From the NCBI RefSeq assembly GCF_002150035.1, contig NZ_NETS01000010.1, positions 1,116,001-1,180,000 of the forward strand: 64,000 bases of DNA, read 5' to 3'. A program made the position numbers and the translations under genes. The notes beneath the pieces were generated by a model. That model was not told where the DNA came from, did not search any database, and saw nothing but the letters and a program-made list of their open reading frames with translations. Of the stretch, positions 61,764 to 64,000 are shown piece by piece; the stretch's first letter is position 1; every line of letters starts with the position of its first letter. The stretch comes from Leptospira venezuelensis. Its GTDB lineage: Bacteria > Spirochaetota > Leptospiria > Leptospirales > Leptospiraceae.

Positions 61764-62525
61764 TTAGATAACCTTAGCTTCTTCGCGAAGTGCTTTTACT
61801 AATTGTTCAGCATAACCTTTCGCATCAGCCGCTTCTAACTTGCGACCAGGAATACGAGGTGGAGGTGGCTCCAATGCTACTACTTCGATCTTACTTGCAG
61901 GATTTCCTAAATCTGCAGGCGTTTTGGTTTCGATAGGCTTCTTCTTAGCAGCCATCAAACCTTTTAGGTTAGGATAACGAGGTTCGTTTAATCCTTTTTG
62001 AGCAGTGATTGCTACTGGTAGGCTGGTTTCCACAACTTGGCTTCCACCTTCTACCTCTTTAGTAGCTTTTACGGAAGTTCCGCTAATCTCTAAACTAACT
62101 GCGAAAGAAATATGAGCAATTCCTAATCCTTCTGCAACTTGGATTACTACTTGGGAACTATCGCTATCGATAGATTGGCGTCCGCCGATGATGATGTCTG
62201 CATTTTCAGCTTTCGCGAAGTTTGCGATCAATTCTGCGGTTAAAACGGTATCAAAAGGAACGTAGTTGTCCACTTTGATCTGAACGGCACGGTCCGCTCC
62301 CATTGCGTATGCTTGGCGTAATGACTCTTGAACGCGATCTGGTCCTAGAGAGACTGCGATAACCTCTCCACCATTTTTCTCGCGTAATCTAAGTCCTTCT
62401 TCAATTGCGAATTCGTCGTACGGAGAGATAATCCATTTAATTCCGGCTTCATTGATGGACTTGTCCCCGACTTTGATATTCGTTTCGGTGTCAGGCACCT
62501 GTTTCACTAAAACGATGATCTTCAT
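61764..62525 (-). CDS. etfB: Electron transfer flavoprotein beta subunit
   Basis: The AMP-binding beta subunit (253 residues). The start KIIVLVKQVPDTETNIKV and the block DEFAIEEGLRLREKNG are typical, and the AMP-related motif is VQVAEGLGIAHISF. The C-terminal arm (PPPRIPGRKLEAADAKGYAE) embraces the alpha subunit. It is the first gene of the etfBA pair. The 96 bases upstream hold no clear promoter. Confidence 0.95.
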   Translation of the reverse strand: MKIIVLVKQVPDTETNIKVGDKSINEAGIKWIISPYDEFAIEEGLRLREKNGGEVIAVSLGPDRVQESLRQAYAMGADRAVQIKVDNYVPFDTVLTAELIANFAKAENADIIIGGRQSIDSDSSQVVIQVAEGLGIAHISFAVSLEISGTSVKATKEVEGGSQVVETSLPVAITAQKGLNEPRYPNLKGLMAAKKKPIETKTPADLGNPASKIEVVALEPPPPRIPGRKLEAADAKGYAEQLVKALREEAKVI

Positions 62526-62621
62526 GAACTTTCGTTCTCCAAATTAATAGGGCTATAAACACGAAATTTCTGAAAAGCTTGAGTGCAAACTACTTTTTTG
62601 CACGTATTCGGGAAATCTCGC

Positions 62622-62918
62622 CTATCGAAACAGAATGAGTGTTCTGCTCCAAAAATAGATCCAAAATAATCCTAAAATGATAACCAATACATTCGCATCA
62701 GATTGAAGGAAGAAGGTTAAGCCCCAGAAAAACGGCAAAAGGAAAAAGCTAATCAGAAATAAGAACCAGATCCATGACTTTCCGCTAAATGGGGTAGCGA
62801 ATGAGGCCTCAATCTCTGATTGGATCTCTTCTAAACTATTGGGAAATTTTCCTAGATTGCGGATCGCGAGAACCAAAGCGAGAAGGCAAACTAAAGTTAA
62901 TACGACAGAATACAGCAT
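62622..62918 (-). CDS. Small two- to three-helix membrane protein
   Basis: A 98-residue protein with three hydrophobic helices (SVVLTLVCLLALVLAI, WFLFLISFFLLPFFWG, VIILGLFWIYFWS). No family is recognised. ATG at 62918 is chosen because GAGGA lies 6 bases upstream; ATG at 62930 directly follows the preceding gene's TAA and has no ribosome site. The gene is downstream of, and probably co-transcribed with, the partial membrane protein at 62931. Confidence 0.68.
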   Translation of the reverse strand: MLYSVVLTLVCLLALVLAIRNLGKFPNSLEEIQSEIEASFATPFSGKSWIWFLFLISFFLLPFFWGLTFFLQSDANVLVIILGLFWIYFWSRTLILFR

Positions 62919-62930
62919 ATTTATCCTCAT

Positions 62931-64000
62931 TTAAGGAATTCTAGATAATTGCAGGGATTTTAGAATTACTTGTCTGTTTTTTTGGGTGCGGAACCTGATC
63001 ATTACATCGTCCGTTTCCGGATTTTCTACAGAGAATTCGATACTCATCTTTTTATCATTCCCAATTCCTGAAGATTCCGGAAAGATTACAGAGGAAGATT
63101 CATTAGCGGCCACGCTGAAAGTCGCTTGGCTAAGGCCTTCTCCTTCGAATTCTACTCGGAACTTTCCTTTTGGATCTTTCGGAATGTAATAATTGTAGGC
63201 TTTTACTTCTTCGTAAAGGTTCGATTGGTTTTTACGTTCTGACTTAACTGTTGTCAATATATATGTGAATTGGCTAGGATCTATTGAGGTTAATCTTTTT
63301 GCCGGAGTAGGGGCTTTCTGATTTAATCCTACTTTATAAACTTGTAAAAAGCTTCCTTTATGTATAAGAGTATTTGGATAACGATTTACGGTTTCTATTG
63401 GGAAATTTCCTTCTAAACTTACTTTATCCACTTTTTCTAAAGTAACTGATTGATCTTCCAGATTAGCATCCTCATCAATTAGATAAACATTCCAGCCAGA
63501 TTCGATCAATTGGTGTGCTTTCTCTAAAAAAGGACGGGTCTTGCGGATAAGATACGTATCTCTTCCGCTTAGATAACGAAGAGGGCTTGCGAGATCTGCT
63601 TTTTTAGTAAAATAAATAGAATTCTCTTTTGGAAGAGATTTTGATAATCTTTCGAATTCTTCTGAGTAACCTGACAACATTCTTTCAAATAAGATCAATT
63701 TATCTCTATTATAAATATCATATATACAACCTGCAAAGACAAAGGTAATTAGAGTGAACTTAATGATTTGTCTTTTGATAGGTAAAGAATAAAGTCCCAT
63801 GACTCCCATGATATAGGCAAATGGAACTGGGAACAAAACCCAACGTCTTGATACCCAGTAATGATCTGGAAAAATACTCGGGTCATAAAGATAAACAAAA
63901 GATAGAAGTGAACCTAATAGTAGAAATATTAACGACCCAGAAGATTGTTTCCTGAATAATATTAGATCGTATCCTCCTATTCCGAATAATACTAGGAGAA
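62931..64000 (-). CDS. Large membrane protein (possibly glycosyltransferase), partial
   Basis: An open frame with no stop runs from TAA at 62931 to the right window edge, giving at least 356 residues; the true start lies outside. Residues read from the edge contain membrane helices (LLVLFGIGGYDLILF, SLIFLLLGSLLSFVYLY) and then about 230 soluble residues with a beta-rich, Asn/Lys-rich tail. The HYWVSRRWVLFPVPF segment is seen in polytopic surface-polymer proteins. It resembles C-terminal parts of GT39/83-type membrane proteins with periplasmic domains, but no catalytic motif is visible in this part. TTG at 63836 is only an internal codon. Confidence 0.75.
   Translation of the reverse strand, partial: LLVLFGIGGYDLILFRKQSSGSLIFLLLGSLLSFVYLYDPSIFPDHYWVSRRWVLFPVPFAYIMGVMGLYSLPIKRQIIKFTLITFVFAGCIYDIYNRDKLILFERMLSGYSEEFERLSKSLPKENSIYFTKKADLASPLRYLSGRDTYLIRKTRPFLEKAHQLIESGWNVYLIDEDANLEDQSVTLEKVDKVSLEGNFPIETVNRYPNTLIHKGSFLQVYKVGLNQKAPTPAKRLTSIDPSQFTYILTTVKSERKNQSNLYEEVKAYNYYIPKDPKGKFRVEFEGEGLSQATFSVAANESSSVIFPESSGIGNDKKMSIEFSVENPETDDVMIRFRTQKNRQVILKSLQLSRIP

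Overview
The window looks like chromosome from a spirochaete of the genus Leptospira. It is A+T-rich (about 40% G+C by eye) and densely coded on both strands. It carries many short lipoproteins with permissive spirochaetal lipoboxes, a SET-domain protein, HDOD/ATPase signalling proteins and phasin-like genes in a combination typical of that genus. Genus level is the limit of what can be said; no rRNA is present. About 66 protein genes, one tRNA gene (Pro, GGG) and several regulatory elements can be supported. No CRISPR array, insertion sequence or prophage is visible.

Layout. 1-4.5 kb (minus strand): a partial unknown gene, a histidine-kinase-like ATPase, thrC, an SPFH/SHOCT protein and an unknown gene. 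4.6-10.2 kb (plus): acyltransferase, signal peptidase I, a PASTA-bearing penicillin-binding protein and a DUF115/Maf-type protein. 10.3-12.8 kb: serine-hydrolase lipoprotein, phasin-like gene 1, small lipoprotein. 12.85-17.9 kb: a fold-type I aminotransferase divergent from a MocR-type regulator, which is followed by DUF2804, PPK2 and phasin-like gene 2. 18-25.4 kb: beta-barrel candidate, glycerophosphodiesterase, a 0.47-kb structured intergenic region with a tiny basic zinc-ribbon gene, TPR and double cNMP-binding proteins, gmd and a MATE exporter. 25.4-38.4 kb: adenosine-deaminase-like enzyme, Trk/Ktr potassium uptake pair, aldo/keto reductase, gamma-glutamyltransferase, MFS transporter, acylphosphatase, truncated globin, RppH and SET protein. 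38.5-47.9 kb: hybrid histidine kinase, a tyrosine-recombinase-fold protein lacking its catalytic residues, STAS protein, GT39-like protein, thioesterase, paraoxonase-like lipoprotein, phasin-like gene 3, OXA-like transpeptidase and tRNA-Pro. 48-64 kb: SixA, ABC exporter, ATPase-HDOD protein, MarR/redoxin pair, RsgA, RsmA, ComEC, TrpS, a large spirochaetal protein, LolA, EtfAB and a partial membrane protein running off the right edge.

Themes. Three phasin-like genes share promoter-proximal palindromes of the form TGC-N3-GCA, resembling PhaR operators, and two of them share almost the same leader. Two proteins 50 kb apart share an unusual GHKL-type ATPase domain, and with a STAS protein and a hybrid kinase they suggest partner-switching signalling. 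Several regulator/target pairs show clear operators, above all the 44-bp near-perfect palindrome between marR and a redoxin gene. The rest is mostly housekeeping. The least conventional elements are the catalytically dead recombinase-like protein at 42.4 kb, the small-gene locus at 20.3-21.0 kb and the phasin regulon.
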